Source: a virus. Taken from it: 59,340 nt of DNA. This document shows, in pieces, positions 34,501-42,844 of this stretch (its first letter is position 1; every line of letters starts with the position of its first letter). The stretch is from positions 1 to 59,340 of the IMG/VR virus record IMGVR_UViG_3300031578_000034; one strand, written 5' to 3'. A model generated the notes under the pieces. It had not been told where the DNA came from. It made no database searches and saw nothing but the letters and a program-made list of their open reading frames with translations. The position numbers and the translations under genes were made by a program.

Positions 34501-35277
34501 CTAAGTAACGGCGTCTTCCCCCAGACACCGTGCAGCGTAGTCGCAAACTCTCCCGCAATACTTGTATTTAAAATTTTGCTCAAACGTGCAGGATCCACTG
34601 CTCAACGCCTCTGCTGTTTTTATGTACTTTTCTTTTGCAGTGGACATCATATCTTCCGTTACAGGATACGTTCTAATGCCAGCTTTTCTATCTACGTGGC
34701 GGAGATATTGGTACTCTCCAGTAATCTCTGCTTCTTTGTCTATGTCATTTAGCACCCATAATCCGTACGTTGGAATTTGTACAGACGCAAGCTCGTCCTT
34801 TTTTGGGGCCGGTTTAGACGAAGTTTTATAATCTACAACCTTATACCTGTGCTCCCCTAGAATGTCTAACCTATCCGCCTTCATCTGCACAGTAATATTT
34901 CCAATTGGAAACTTGTACATTTTTTCAACACATTTTACTACTGGCATGCCATTTATGTCTATATTTTTAATATACTTTAGAAGCATCTCTTTTATATTCA
35001 AAAGGTCTTGGCGTACTATGACTCCAGCAGATATCTTTTTGTTAGCCCCATATTTCTCTATAGCTGTACGAAAACATTCGCCCATAAATTTTTTCAAGCT
35101 TACATTTTTCTTAGATCTTAGCAACTCTTCGTGGAACAGTTCTAAAGCTTTGTGCGCAATATTCCCAATAAGAAAATATTTATTTTCTCCAGTTGGAAGC
35201 CGCTTTATGTATCTGTAAAAAAAAAGCCGGGGGCAGCCCGCAAAACAATCCACTTTAGACGGCGATAAGTTAGTCAC
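34501..35277 (-). CDS. Cas4/RecB-like PD-(D/E)XK nuclease with probable Fe-S cluster
   Basis: 258 residues. Motifs: an N-terminal Cys (11 or 15), His42, Asp138 (RLD), then Asp149-x-Lys151 (VVDYKTSS), and a C-terminal cysteine triplet 241, 245, 251. One N-terminal and three C-terminal cysteines flanking a RecB-type core are the layout of Cas4/AddB/Dna2-type nucleases with a 4Fe-4S cluster. Known members are 5'-3' ssDNA exonucleases. It lies in the head/lysis region next to a phosphoesterase and abuts it (shared base). A role in recombination, genome end-processing or degradation of foreign DNA is an inference. Confidence 0.8.
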   Translation of the reverse strand: MTNLSPSKVDCFAGCPRLFFYRYIKRLPTGENKYFLIGNIAHKALELFHEELLRSKKNVSLKKFMGECFRTAIEKYGANKKISAGVIVRQDLLNIKEMLLKYIKNIDINGMPVVKCVEKMYKFPIGNITVQMKADRLDILGEHRYKVVDYKTSSKPAPKKDELASVQIPTYGLWVLNDIDKEAEITGEYQYLRHVDRKAGIRTYPVTEDMMSTAKEKYIKTAEALSSGSCTFEQNFKYKYCGRVCDYAARCLGEDAVT

Positions 35278-36479
35278 TACTGTTCTCCGTTCACTACAGT
35301 ATGGATCTCTTTTGGTACAGAGTACGATTTGAATGTCGGCGTACAGCTAGATATTTTTCCGTACGAGTCTACTTCCAAATCTACAATTATACCACCAATA
35401 GATGGTATAAAATCAAAGTACTTTACGAACATATTTTCATTCTCAAAGCAGGGGCACATAAATGCGTGTATGCCGTTCAATTCCCAATAGCCACTAGTGT
35501 GCCTGTGCCCAGCAAAAATCATGTCTGGGTGGTGGCCCTTAGATATAATCTTGGCAATGTGCTTTTCTAACGCGTACGATTTTGCATGGGCCGACGACTT
35601 TATGTGGCAAAGCTCTATTAATATTCCAACTGGATCTAGAACAAACGTAGCTTTCAGATGACCTAGTATAATTATATCTTTTCGCATATGATTTAAAATA
35701 TATCCTGGATCTATCCCAGCTATTTTTATAAAGTTAACATCGTGGTTTCCCAAGATCGCATAGTACTTCAGCCCGTCTAATTCTGGAAGCATTTCAGACG
35801 CAGCCTCACATTGACGCGTGCACCCCCACATATCTAGCTCAGCAACCTGTGCGCGATACACGCTGTTACCTGTTAAAATATCACCTCCGTGCAGGATTGT
35901 TCTAATCCCATGCTTCTTGTATGCAGTGTGTACAAAATCTTGTACGTGCTCTTTCATTGCAGCGGAACTTCCCGCATGTGTGTCCGAGATCACAGCAAAT
36001 TTTACATGCCGTGTCTTGCCATTGGCCACTTTAATTTTTGGAATCTCTTCTTGAAGTTCACTTTCGCTATTTATGTACAAACTTCCAGATTCAACGTTAA
36101 TTGTGTACCCCAGTGTAACTGCCTTATTTATTAATGCTTCCGCCTTTTTAGGCGGAACGTCTAAGGCGTCACAAACATCACGCAGGCTAACTAACCTTTT
36201 TCTAGATCGTTTTTTCTTTAGAAGTGAAATTAGAGCGTTGACATCTGGGGGCAGCTTTTCGATGGGTGTCAGCTTTGTGCCCTTTTCTTGCGTACCCACT
36301 AGTAGCTCTAGTGTTCCATCTTCCCCATTCCTCTTTAGTGCACTCCGTATGCTGTCGGCAGTAATGTTCTTCCCAAACTTTTCGCTAGCTGATTTAAGTA
36401 CGTCCTTTACAGATGCTGCCTGACTGAATAGCACTTTAACCTCAGCTAGTCTCTCTTTAGTCCAAAAAACGACAGCCAT
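35277..36479 (-). CDS. Calcineurin-like metallophosphoesterase with N-terminal winged-helix part
   Basis: 400 residues. The C-terminal 230 residues hold the metallophosphoesterase motif set: ISDTHAG, HGGDIL, LGNHDVN and AGHRHT, for a two-metal site. The first 150 residues are helical with a winged-helix-like pattern (LKSASEKFGKNITADSIRSALKRNG, CDALDVPPKKAEALINKAV), which may contact DNA. It is paired with the Cas4-like nuclease, much as SbcD-type enzymes work with other nucleases. Its exact substrate (DNA ends, nucleotides, or phosphoproteins) cannot be read from sequence. Confidence 0.75.
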   Translation of the reverse strand: MAVVFWTKERLAEVKVLFSQAASVKDVLKSASEKFGKNITADSIRSALKRNGEDGTLELLVGTQEKGTKLTPIEKLPPDVNALISLLKKKRSRKRLVSLRDVCDALDVPPKKAEALINKAVTLGYTINVESGSLYINSESELQEEIPKIKVANGKTRHVKFAVISDTHAGSSAAMKEHVQDFVHTAYKKHGIRTILHGGDILTGNSVYRAQVAELDMWGCTRQCEAASEMLPELDGLKYYAILGNHDVNFIKIAGIDPGYILNHMRKDIIILGHLKATFVLDPVGILIELCHIKSSAHAKSYALEKHIAKIISKGHHPDMIFAGHRHTSGYWELNGIHAFMCPCFENENMFVKYFDFIPSIGGIIVDLEVDSYGKISSCTPTFKSYSVPKEIHTVVNGEQ

Positions 36480-36487
36480 GCTAACTC

Positions 36488-37021
36488 CTAACCAAAAATT
36501 TTAGCCATGTACTTCTTCTGTCGAGTTTGTAGCTGCATTTCGTCTATGCTTCCGCTTAGATATACCCTGTAATCGGGCATCCATATATTTGGGCACGTTT
36601 TCTCGGTTTCATACCTTGGATCGATTAGACCCGCCTCGTAATGCCCAAATACGTCGTTCACAGTCAGCCCAAACTTCTCCAGTAGATACAGTATTAAACT
36701 TTTACTTGATTTATACTGTTTTGTCGTAAATCTCCTATTGCCTATTATACACACTCCGACCGAGCCACTATTGAAACCATACGTGTGCGATCCTAATTCG
36801 TTAGGCTCAAAGGTAGAATCGTCGTCTAGATGTCGGCCAGCCTCAACACTGCCGTCAGCAAATGGCCATTTGCTTTTCTGAAAACCCGAGTATAGCCCGT
36901 TAGATACCACAAAATGGTACCCTATCCCAGTCCATCCACGGACTTTGTGCCACGCGTCAAACAGCAGTGCCGACCCATACTCGGTAGCCGAGCAGTGTAC
37001 AAAGATCCTCTCAAATTTCAT
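36488..37021 (-). CDS. Endolysin, N-acetylmuramoyl-L-alanine amidase
   Basis: 177 residues, compact amidase_2 fold: zinc-binding His9 in FVHCSAT, a second His in FGHYEAG, and the third ligand region near DPRYETEKTCPN, where cysteine or aspartate can bind Zn. It cleaves the bond between MurNAc and the stem peptide. There is no signal peptide, so export depends on the holin at 47248-47619. The gene abuts the portal gene (one base between) and ends 8 bp from the phosphoesterase. Confidence 0.8.
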   Translation of the reverse strand: MKFERIFVHCSATEYGSALLFDAWHKVRGWTGIGYHFVVSNGLYSGFQKSKWPFADGSVEAGRHLDDDSTFEPNELGSHTYGFNSGSVGVCIIGNRRFTTKQYKSSKSLILYLLEKFGLTVNDVFGHYEAGLIDPRYETEKTCPNIWMPDYRVYLSGSIDEMQLQTRQKKYMAKIFG

Positions 37022-37022
37022 G

Positions 37023-38930
37023 TTATTCTCCCGAAGGCTCCCCAGAAAGGAAAGCAGATGTTACTGGTGGGATTTGATACTCGGCTTCTGCGGCTGTTAG
37101 CTTTTCGTCTAGTGCTGAATTGTTATGCAGTGCGTCATCTATGGCGTCCTTCACATCATCAACATGAATAAGATTATCAGTATTTATGTACTGATCTAGT
37201 TCTTCTTCAATGGAATCCTTCAGTGCTGCGATTACATAAGGGTTGTGTGTGCTGTACCTTTTAATCTTGTGGTCAGAGGCTCCAGGAGCCCCGCTAAGCC
37301 CGCCACCTCCGGGCGCAGGGGGCATGGGTACCCCTCCGCCTGCCGGCGGCTTTGCGGCCCCCCCAGGGGGCTTAGCGCCTGCTGGTCCGCCAGGAAGCGC
37401 CCCACCAGCTGGTGGATTAGCTTCTGGTGGTGGCCCATATATTTCCGGGTGCTCCAGCCGGTACTTTGCCTCCTCAATCTGATTTCTACGCTCAACGTCC
37501 AGATCTACGCCGGCACCAGATGAGTATGAACGTTCTGACAACATCCCTTGTGCCTTTAAGTCTCTCCACACACCCAAAATTGCGGGGTCTTGCGTTGGGT
37601 CTAAAGATTTTCGCCACTTTACCTTAGGAATTATTAATTCCTGCTTGTCCTTGTCCTTTATCCTAATACGATGATCCAAATGTGCCTGCGGAATCTTGTA
37701 AAAGTCGTTCATCTCACCGACAGGTTTACAGAGCTTATCGACCATCCACTGCTTTTCAAACTTATTTCTAAGTGCTGAAAGCCTCTCTAGCAAAGTCTGC
37801 AAACCAGCAATTGCAGCAGCAAAGGAAGTTTCGCCAACTAGGAACGACTTTGCCACACCTAGAGCCAACAGTTTTACACGCTCTATGAAATCCCACTCTT
37901 TAGAAATTAAGAGCATACGATCAGACACGCCCACAAGTTCCACGCTAACATTGTGGTGCATGACGATGGCAGCTAATGGATCTGATTCCGCAATGGACAG
38001 CATTTCAGAAAATGCAGCTTCGTCATCTTCATCTGGAAGCCACCCTGTAGTTGGGTCTCCCAGCTTAAATATTCTCAGGGGAACGGCATTTCGCTGTGCA
38101 ACAGCCAAGCTCGCATTAACTATAAAGTCTTCGTACATTACAATTCTAAATAGTCTAGTATACAGGCTAGTTCCACGAATCTCAGTTGAACTGTTCAACC
38201 GTGGCAGAAATGTTGTGTTGAGGGCGTCTAGAGGAACTTCTCGTCCCATACGAAATGCGTTTCTGATCTCTCTCGGAATAATAGCTTGAAGCTTACGCAT
38301 TCTAGGGTCTGTCGCAGCAAGGAGACGCTTTATCTCTGGCGTGGGTAGCAACGATAAAAGCGGCTGTTCTGCCACTAATGGAACTCCATCTACTTTTATA
38401 TAGTCTGGATCGTGCGGTATTACGCGATCCCAATATCCCTTGGTTCCGTTGAAGATAGCATGTAGTATCAATTCGCCAGTAATAAAGTAGTCCCTTGTAA
38501 ACGGTTGAAGTTTGGGGACAAGATTCAAGTCATTAAACATATCCTCATATCTACGTTTTATGCTTGCGTCGTCTATCCCAACCAAGTCAAATTCCGACCA
38601 GGGAAGCTCTGCATACATATCTGTGGCTGTTGCAATTGCCGGGTCACGAAGGTATATGGACCGCCAAATACTGTTAGCTACAACTCTATTTCTTGGAAAG
38701 TAGTATTTATCTGGTGTACTGTACCGATAATCGTAGTACAGCGGAGACTGTGCGACAGACTGAATAGCACCAGTTTGTGCAGAGCTAAACCCGCCGACTG
38801 AGCCACCGCTCATAGTTGCTGCTCTACGCTTCATAATCCCATGCGACTTTGTACGTATAATATTCGGACCAGCCACGGTGGGCTTTGGGCTTGCTGCTGT
38901 TTTTATCTTATTCGCGTTTCGTTTTAGCAT
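37023..38930 (-). CDS. Portal protein
   Basis: 635 residues. The N-terminal part has the portal pattern (YRYSTPDKYYFPRN, DPAIATATDMYAELPW, FITGELILHAIFNG), continuing to a helical stem/clip region and a wing. A disordered Pro/Gly/Ala-rich stretch of about 60 residues lies near residues 500-560, followed by a helical tail. It would form the dodecameric ring for DNA entry. The gene begins inside ATGCTAA, overlapping the stop of the 72-residue gene, which implies translational coupling. Confidence 0.75.
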   Translation of the reverse strand: MLKRNANKIKTAASPKPTVAGPNIIRTKSHGIMKRRAATMSGGSVGGFSSAQTGAIQSVAQSPLYYDYRYSTPDKYYFPRNRVVANSIWRSIYLRDPAIATATDMYAELPWSEFDLVGIDDASIKRRYEDMFNDLNLVPKLQPFTRDYFITGELILHAIFNGTKGYWDRVIPHDPDYIKVDGVPLVAEQPLLSLLPTPEIKRLLAATDPRMRKLQAIIPREIRNAFRMGREVPLDALNTTFLPRLNSSTEIRGTSLYTRLFRIVMYEDFIVNASLAVAQRNAVPLRIFKLGDPTTGWLPDEDDEAAFSEMLSIAESDPLAAIVMHHNVSVELVGVSDRMLLISKEWDFIERVKLLALGVAKSFLVGETSFAAAIAGLQTLLERLSALRNKFEKQWMVDKLCKPVGEMNDFYKIPQAHLDHRIRIKDKDKQELIIPKVKWRKSLDPTQDPAILGVWRDLKAQGMLSERSYSSGAGVDLDVERRNQIEEAKYRLEHPEIYGPPPEANPPAGGALPGGPAGAKPPGGAAKPPAGGGVPMPPAPGGGGLSGAPGASDHKIKRYSTHNPYVIAALKDSIEEELDQYINTDNLIHVDDVKDAIDDALHNNSALDEKLTAAEAEYQIPPVTSAFLSGEPSGE

Positions 38931-39142
38931 TTCGGTATAGTATCGTCTTTCAAGCAGTTAATCCAAAAATAATCTTGCTCGTTGCAAATACAATCGTTAC
39001 ACGCAGACATACCTGAATATGGACATACTCCGTTACAAAAGTTAACAGATCGAGTAATCCCACATGGCGGATCGACTACAAGGGTGCGCGGAGCAGTACA
39101 ACTAGTCCTACGCAGAAGTTCTGTTAGCGATTCTTTTAACAT
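38924..39142 (-). CDS. Small cysteine-rich protein coupled to the portal
   Basis: 72 residues with ten cysteines in pairs and CxxC-like groups (SACNDCICN), compatible with zinc binding. The stop overlaps the portal start (ATGCTAA), so its translation feeds the portal. The 5' end overlaps the preceding gene by 35 bp. Function unknown; small zinc proteins often accompany DNA-packaging or transcription factors. Confidence 0.5.
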   Translation of the reverse strand: MLKESLTELLRRTSCTAPRTLVVDPPCGITRSVNFCNGVCPYSGMSACNDCICNEQDYFWINCLKDDTIPKC

Positions 39143-39332
39143 TATCCATTTCTACGGCTTGCCCCATGTTAAACCGCGCACGTAGAACCGCCTCACGAGC
39201 CTGACTCGGAGTATACCCATATTCCTGTAGCTTAAGAAGTGCATGCGTCATTGGGCCTAAGAATTCCACTCCGCGCTCGTCTGATTCCAAAGTTAACATG
39301 TCAGACAGTCTATCGTAGTACAGGTATTCCAT
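39108..39332 (-). CDS. Small helical protein
   Basis: 74 residues from ATG 39332, chosen because GAGGT lies seven bases upstream; a longer upstream extension would run through the neighbouring frame. The chain is helical with a UBA-like pattern around KLQEYGYTPSQAREAVLRAR. It overlaps the previous gene by 23 bp and the next by 35 bp. Function unknown. Confidence 0.5.
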   Translation of the reverse strand: MEYLYYDRLSDMLTLESDERGVEFLGPMTHALLKLQEYGYTPSQAREAVLRARFNMGQAVEMDNVKRIANRTSA

Positions 39333-39549
39333 CTTTCTTACCTCTATCATTATACAGTATGTGCGTGCAAAACCGAAGAAAAGCATCTTTATCTATGTGC
39401 ACACGAAAGTCACCAATTGAAATTGTTACATGTGGTGGAACGTACTTGCTTGGCTTGTCAATCGTAGGACAATACATCTCACAATCGCCTGAATCAACGA
39501 AGCTCAGCACGCCAGCACAGCTTTTGTATACCTTAGCGGCAGCTTTCAT
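39310..39549 (-). CDS. Small protein of unknown function
   Basis: 79 residues. Beta-strand patterns (HVTISIGDFRVHIDKDAFL) suggest a small mixed fold; a few cysteines near the start (SCAGVL, DCEMYC) could bind metal. It overlaps both neighbours, in a chain of short coupled genes leading to the portal. No family is recognised. Confidence 0.45.
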   Translation of the reverse strand: MKAAAKVYKSCAGVLSFVDSGDCEMYCPTIDKPSKYVPPHVTISIGDFRVHIDKDAFLRFCTHILYNDRGKKDGIPVLR

Positions 39550-40844
39550 TACTCCAACCCGTAATGCTTTAGCGCAGCGCCCAGATTAACTTCCCGAGAA
39601 CTACTCTCTAGCCTAGCAGTGGCGGCATCTATTTGTTCACTAACACTATCAATTTTGGGGAATAGACTAAAATACATAGAACTGGTCGCGGCCTTTACTT
39701 TTTCCCAAGATCGTGTAAACCAAGCTAGTGCCTTATCCAAAAGTTGACCCGACTTCTTTTTAGGTGGGGGATACATAGCAAACGTCTCATGTATGCGCTC
39801 TACAATAGTAGTATTTTCTTGCTTCCAAGTATCTAAAATATCTAAAACCTGTTTTGCTATCTCAGGAGCATTATTTTCCAATATCTCTTTTAGTGCAACA
39901 AGCTCGTCAAGAACTCCAGGCTCTTGTGGAAGATTATGAATTGTGCGCTGAAGCCCAACTATCTTGTTCTTGTACTTTTGGAAAAACGTAACCTCTAAAT
40001 CATTTATAGCCTCATTCTCAGATCCAACAACAGAAAATAGTTGTTTTGCTAACTCAGCTTCTTGCTTCTTTAGGTCTTTTTGCCTGCCTCGGTAGTCCTT
40101 TGCCATAGAATTTAGTTCTTGTAGCTCAGACTCAACTGTAGCAAGTTCTTTTTCAGCCGCATCGATTTGGGAAAGAACAGTAGCTGCTAGTGCGCTAACT
40201 TCCTCAACTTCACTAAATTGCGGTGTTAGATCCCCCCACCCGCTGGGCGCTTTTTCCGTCACCTTCACGTCAAGCTTCTCTAGCAACTGCGGCTGCACCT
40301 GCATCTGGCTTTGTGGTGGGCCTGGCATTATCGGGCTCTTAGGAATAATCTTCTGCACTCCTCCAGGGGTTTCATCTGTTGGGGCCGCTTTGACTATCTT
40401 ATACGCGCCCAGACGGAGTAAATACGCCTCTTTTAATTTCATTGACGAAGAACGATCTATTTGTTCTACACGCACAGATACAACACTTTGATCATGCAAG
40501 TCTATAATGTTCACATGTTCTCTGAACGCATCAGCCAATTGGCCAATAAATCCAGTTGTGAGCTTTATAAGCTGACCTTCCTTATACATGCTAAATGGCC
40601 CGTCATTAAGAACATCGCGCGCAAATGTTTGTGTCCGAGAAATTGCATTGTTTATAACTTTCTGGACATAACCCATGTCCTCCAGGGTTGCGGATATTTC
40701 TTCCCATGTCCACCCCATCCACCAATGTGCCTTTGCATGCTCGAACGCCTCATCCACCGGAGATAGTGCAGTATCTGCTACGATAGTAACATTACCTTCA
40801 GCAGGAAAAAGCTCAGCAACGAAGTCTTCAGCTGTAAATTTCAT
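39549..40844 (-). CDS. Coiled-coil head- or tail-region protein
   Basis: 431 residues. Residues 215-330 form a long coiled coil (ELQELNSMAKDYRG, KKQEAELAKQLFS), with helical regions before it. The N-terminal 100 residues are alpha/beta with helices and include a WMGWTWEEI tryptophan cluster. It abuts the DUF192-containing gene. The function is not apparent; it may be an accessory head protein packaged with the genome. Confidence 0.45.
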   Translation of the reverse strand: MKFTAEDFVAELFPAEGNVTIVADTALSPVDEAFEHAKAHWWMGWTWEEISATLEDMGYVQKVINNAISRTQTFARDVLNDGPFSMYKEGQLIKLTTGFIGQLADAFREHVNIIDLHDQSVVSVRVEQIDRSSSMKLKEAYLLRLGAYKIVKAAPTDETPGGVQKIIPKSPIMPGPPQSQMQVQPQLLEKLDVKVTEKAPSGWGDLTPQFSEVEEVSALAATVLSQIDAAEKELATVESELQELNSMAKDYRGRQKDLKKQEAELAKQLFSVVGSENEAINDLEVTFFQKYKNKIVGLQRTIHNLPQEPGVLDELVALKEILENNAPEIAKQVLDILDTWKQENTTIVERIHETFAMYPPPKKKSGQLLDKALAWFTRSWEKVKAATSSMYFSLFPKIDSVSEQIDAATARLESSSREVNLGAALKHYGLE

Positions 40845-42209
40845 TTATTCTACCTCGACGAGTGATCCCAATTTTAAGCCGATACTTCGACAAGTGCCGC
40901 CAGGAAGCTCAACCACAGCAACCACGTTATTCTGCGCCCATCTACCTGGATCTCCCGGCTGGACATTATGAACAATTTTAGATGCCTGAAGTCCGATAGT
41001 TGTATCCATCAGAAAAATAATATCGATTGGAAACTTCACTGACCCCATATGAAACGTAACGTGCTGCGCTGCCTCAAACGGAAATAGCATGCCTTCTTTT
41101 TCGTGTAGCACATCGAAAGCTTCTAGGCCAACAGCCTTTTGATTATCATTTGCTGCAATATAGGTGGTAAACTTATTGTTGTTAAACCCGACTATTGTTT
41201 TAGCGCCAAAATCAAATGCCTTTTTAGCTTCTACAACCACATGGTCTTCAACTGGATCAGGCTCTTCATCATTTGCTGGGTTGCCGGGTGTACTAATCTT
41301 GCGCGTGCTCTTCTCAGCAAGCTTCTTTGCGTAGTACTTTGGTGTGAGGTCTAAATCAACAGATTCTTCATCCTCTGTTTCTAAATCAACAAACTCTGAA
41401 TACTCTTCGGTTGGGCGAGCTTCTTGTTGCTCGTTTGATCCCCAAAGCGCTTCCCAAATTCTCTGAAGCTCAGAAAAATCAGTTGCCTGCTCTATGGCCA
41501 CAACCCACTCGTCAACATTGGGAACAGCCGGATTCCATGCACGAATTGTATCTTCTAAGCGCCGCTTTTCTTCATCTATACGCTGCGCGGTCTTCAAAGC
41601 TGCAAGCTTCTTTTCATCGAACTTTTTCCACGTCGGCAGGAACTCGTCCTCACCTACGCGTAACGAATTAATCACGTCGTTTAGTTTGTTTTTTTCAATC
41701 TTCTTATCAACCTTTGGCATGTCTTTGGCTGGATTTGTATTTACAGTGTCAGCCGCAGTTCTAACTTTTGGCCCCTTTATCTTATTTATATTTGGGTGTT
41801 TTACTGTGTTTACAACGTCTTCTTTATACTTAGATCCTGGGGAAGACCTTGGTGCACCCAATGCGGGCTGCTTTTTAACTGGAACGCCCCCTCCAGCAAG
41901 CCATATATTTATTTCACCAATAACACGGGGATCCGATATGTTGTAGCAGGCATTATGATAATCATTTTCATATACACAGCCCTGGCGCTTTGCTAGAGCC
42001 AAAAAATGATTTTTTAGATCTGTTATTTTCTTTGTATAGTCTGCCATTGCTTCCACCCTAAGCCCCTTGTTGACCAGCACAGCAGTAAATGTAACATGGT
42101 CTTCCGCAGGTAAACGTTTTAGTAATGCCTCATAGGCTGTAAGCCCTATTTTCCCATCTTTTGCCCCAGATTGTGCTAGGACTAGTGCCTTATCTAAAGT
42201 TAGGCTCAC
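40845..42209 (-). CDS. Protein with C-terminal DUF192 domain
   Basis: 454 residues. The last 110 residues match the DUF192 pattern (GMLFPFEAAQHVTFHMGSVKFPIDIIFLM and NVVAVVELPGG), a small beta-barrel usually found as a single-domain secreted or membrane protein in bacteria. The first 340 residues are helical and charged, with a serine/threonine/proline-poor linker. Fusion of DUF192 to a phage head-region protein is unusual. Its 3' end abuts the coiled-coil gene and its start overlaps the next gene by 4 bp. Confidence 0.6.
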   Translation of the reverse strand: MSLTLDKALVLAQSGAKDGKIGLTAYEALLKRLPAEDHVTFTAVLVNKGLRVEAMADYTKKITDLKNHFLALAKRQGCVYENDYHNACYNISDPRVIGEINIWLAGGGVPVKKQPALGAPRSSPGSKYKEDVVNTVKHPNINKIKGPKVRTAADTVNTNPAKDMPKVDKKIEKNKLNDVINSLRVGEDEFLPTWKKFDEKKLAALKTAQRIDEEKRRLEDTIRAWNPAVPNVDEWVVAIEQATDFSELQRIWEALWGSNEQQEARPTEEYSEFVDLETEDEESVDLDLTPKYYAKKLAEKSTRKISTPGNPANDEEPDPVEDHVVVEAKKAFDFGAKTIVGFNNNKFTTYIAANDNQKAVGLEAFDVLHEKEGMLFPFEAAQHVTFHMGSVKFPIDIIFLMDTTIGLQASKIVHNVQPGDPGRWAQNNVVAVVELPGGTCRSIGLKLGSLVEVE

Positions 42210-42775
42210 TTATCTTGTTCCAAAAGCTCAGCAATCAACTCATCCGCTGACTTTTTGTATATACTAATGTTTGCTTCTTTTGCCGTGCTGCGAAGGTCGT
42301 TCCACTTAAGCCCAGCTAATGCGGCGCGCCGATCTTCTTCTGAGGACACCTCAGGCAAAACCTCTACTGCAGGCTCTGCCTCAACGGGCTCTTCAGTGTA
42401 ATTAGAAGAAAGATTGAGGTCAGACTCGTCTAGCTTCCCTTCTACGTAGGCGTCTAACTTATCTAACTCGTCCGGATCTGGTAAATTACTAAAGTCTACA
42501 ATTATAGTATCGCTTCTTGGCGTTTTTTGTGGTTTGCGGGCGCTAGAAGACGAAACGGCATTTCCAGTTGGGTGTTGTGCTATTTTATCAGCTGAGTCAA
42601 AAACAACGACTAGAAGGCCACTTTTAATGAATCTTTGCAGGTCCCGATCTGTCTTTATCCAATGTCGAGAACAATACGCCTCTAAATCAAAGTTCTGCCC
42701 AGTCTTAAGCGTCACACTTCCCTTTTCCATTATTATAGAAAGCGTCCCTGCAACCACACATTTTACGGTGAACAT
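42206..42775 (-). CDS. Protein with C-terminal SAP-like motif
   Basis: About 189 residues from ATG 42775 (AGGGG seven bases before). The N-terminal 65 residues are beta-rich with a helix, the middle is acidic and disordered, and the last 40 (LKWNDLRSTAKEANISIYKKSADELIAELLEQ) resemble a SAP-type helix-turn-helix that binds DNA or RNA. It heads the operon that runs to the portal and lies next to the terminase; it could be a packaging cofactor or small-terminase-like protein, but this is inference. Confidence 0.5.
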   Translation of the reverse strand: MFTVKCVVAGTLSIIMEKGSVTLKTGQNFDLEAYCSRHWIKTDRDLQRFIKSGLLVVVFDSADKIAQHPTGNAVSSSSARKPQKTPRSDTIIVDFSNLPDPDELDKLDAYVEGKLDESDLNLSSNYTEEPVEAEPAVEVLPEVSSEEDRRAALAGLKWNDLRSTAKEANISIYKKSADELIAELLEQDK

Positions 42776-42801
42776 ACACAAACCCCTTTCGTTTATGGAA
42801 T

Positions 42802-42834
42802 ATCATAACCTCAAAACACAAATATGATTTAACT
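42802..42834 (-). promoter_or_regulatory. Late-type promoter, AGTTAA-N21-TATGAT
   Basis: AGTTAA at 42829-42834 in the context CAATAGTTAAAT, 21 bases, TATGAT at 42802-42807. It drives the unit from 42775 leading to the portal and lysin. Confidence 0.65.
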
Positions 42835-42844
42835 ATTGTTTTGC

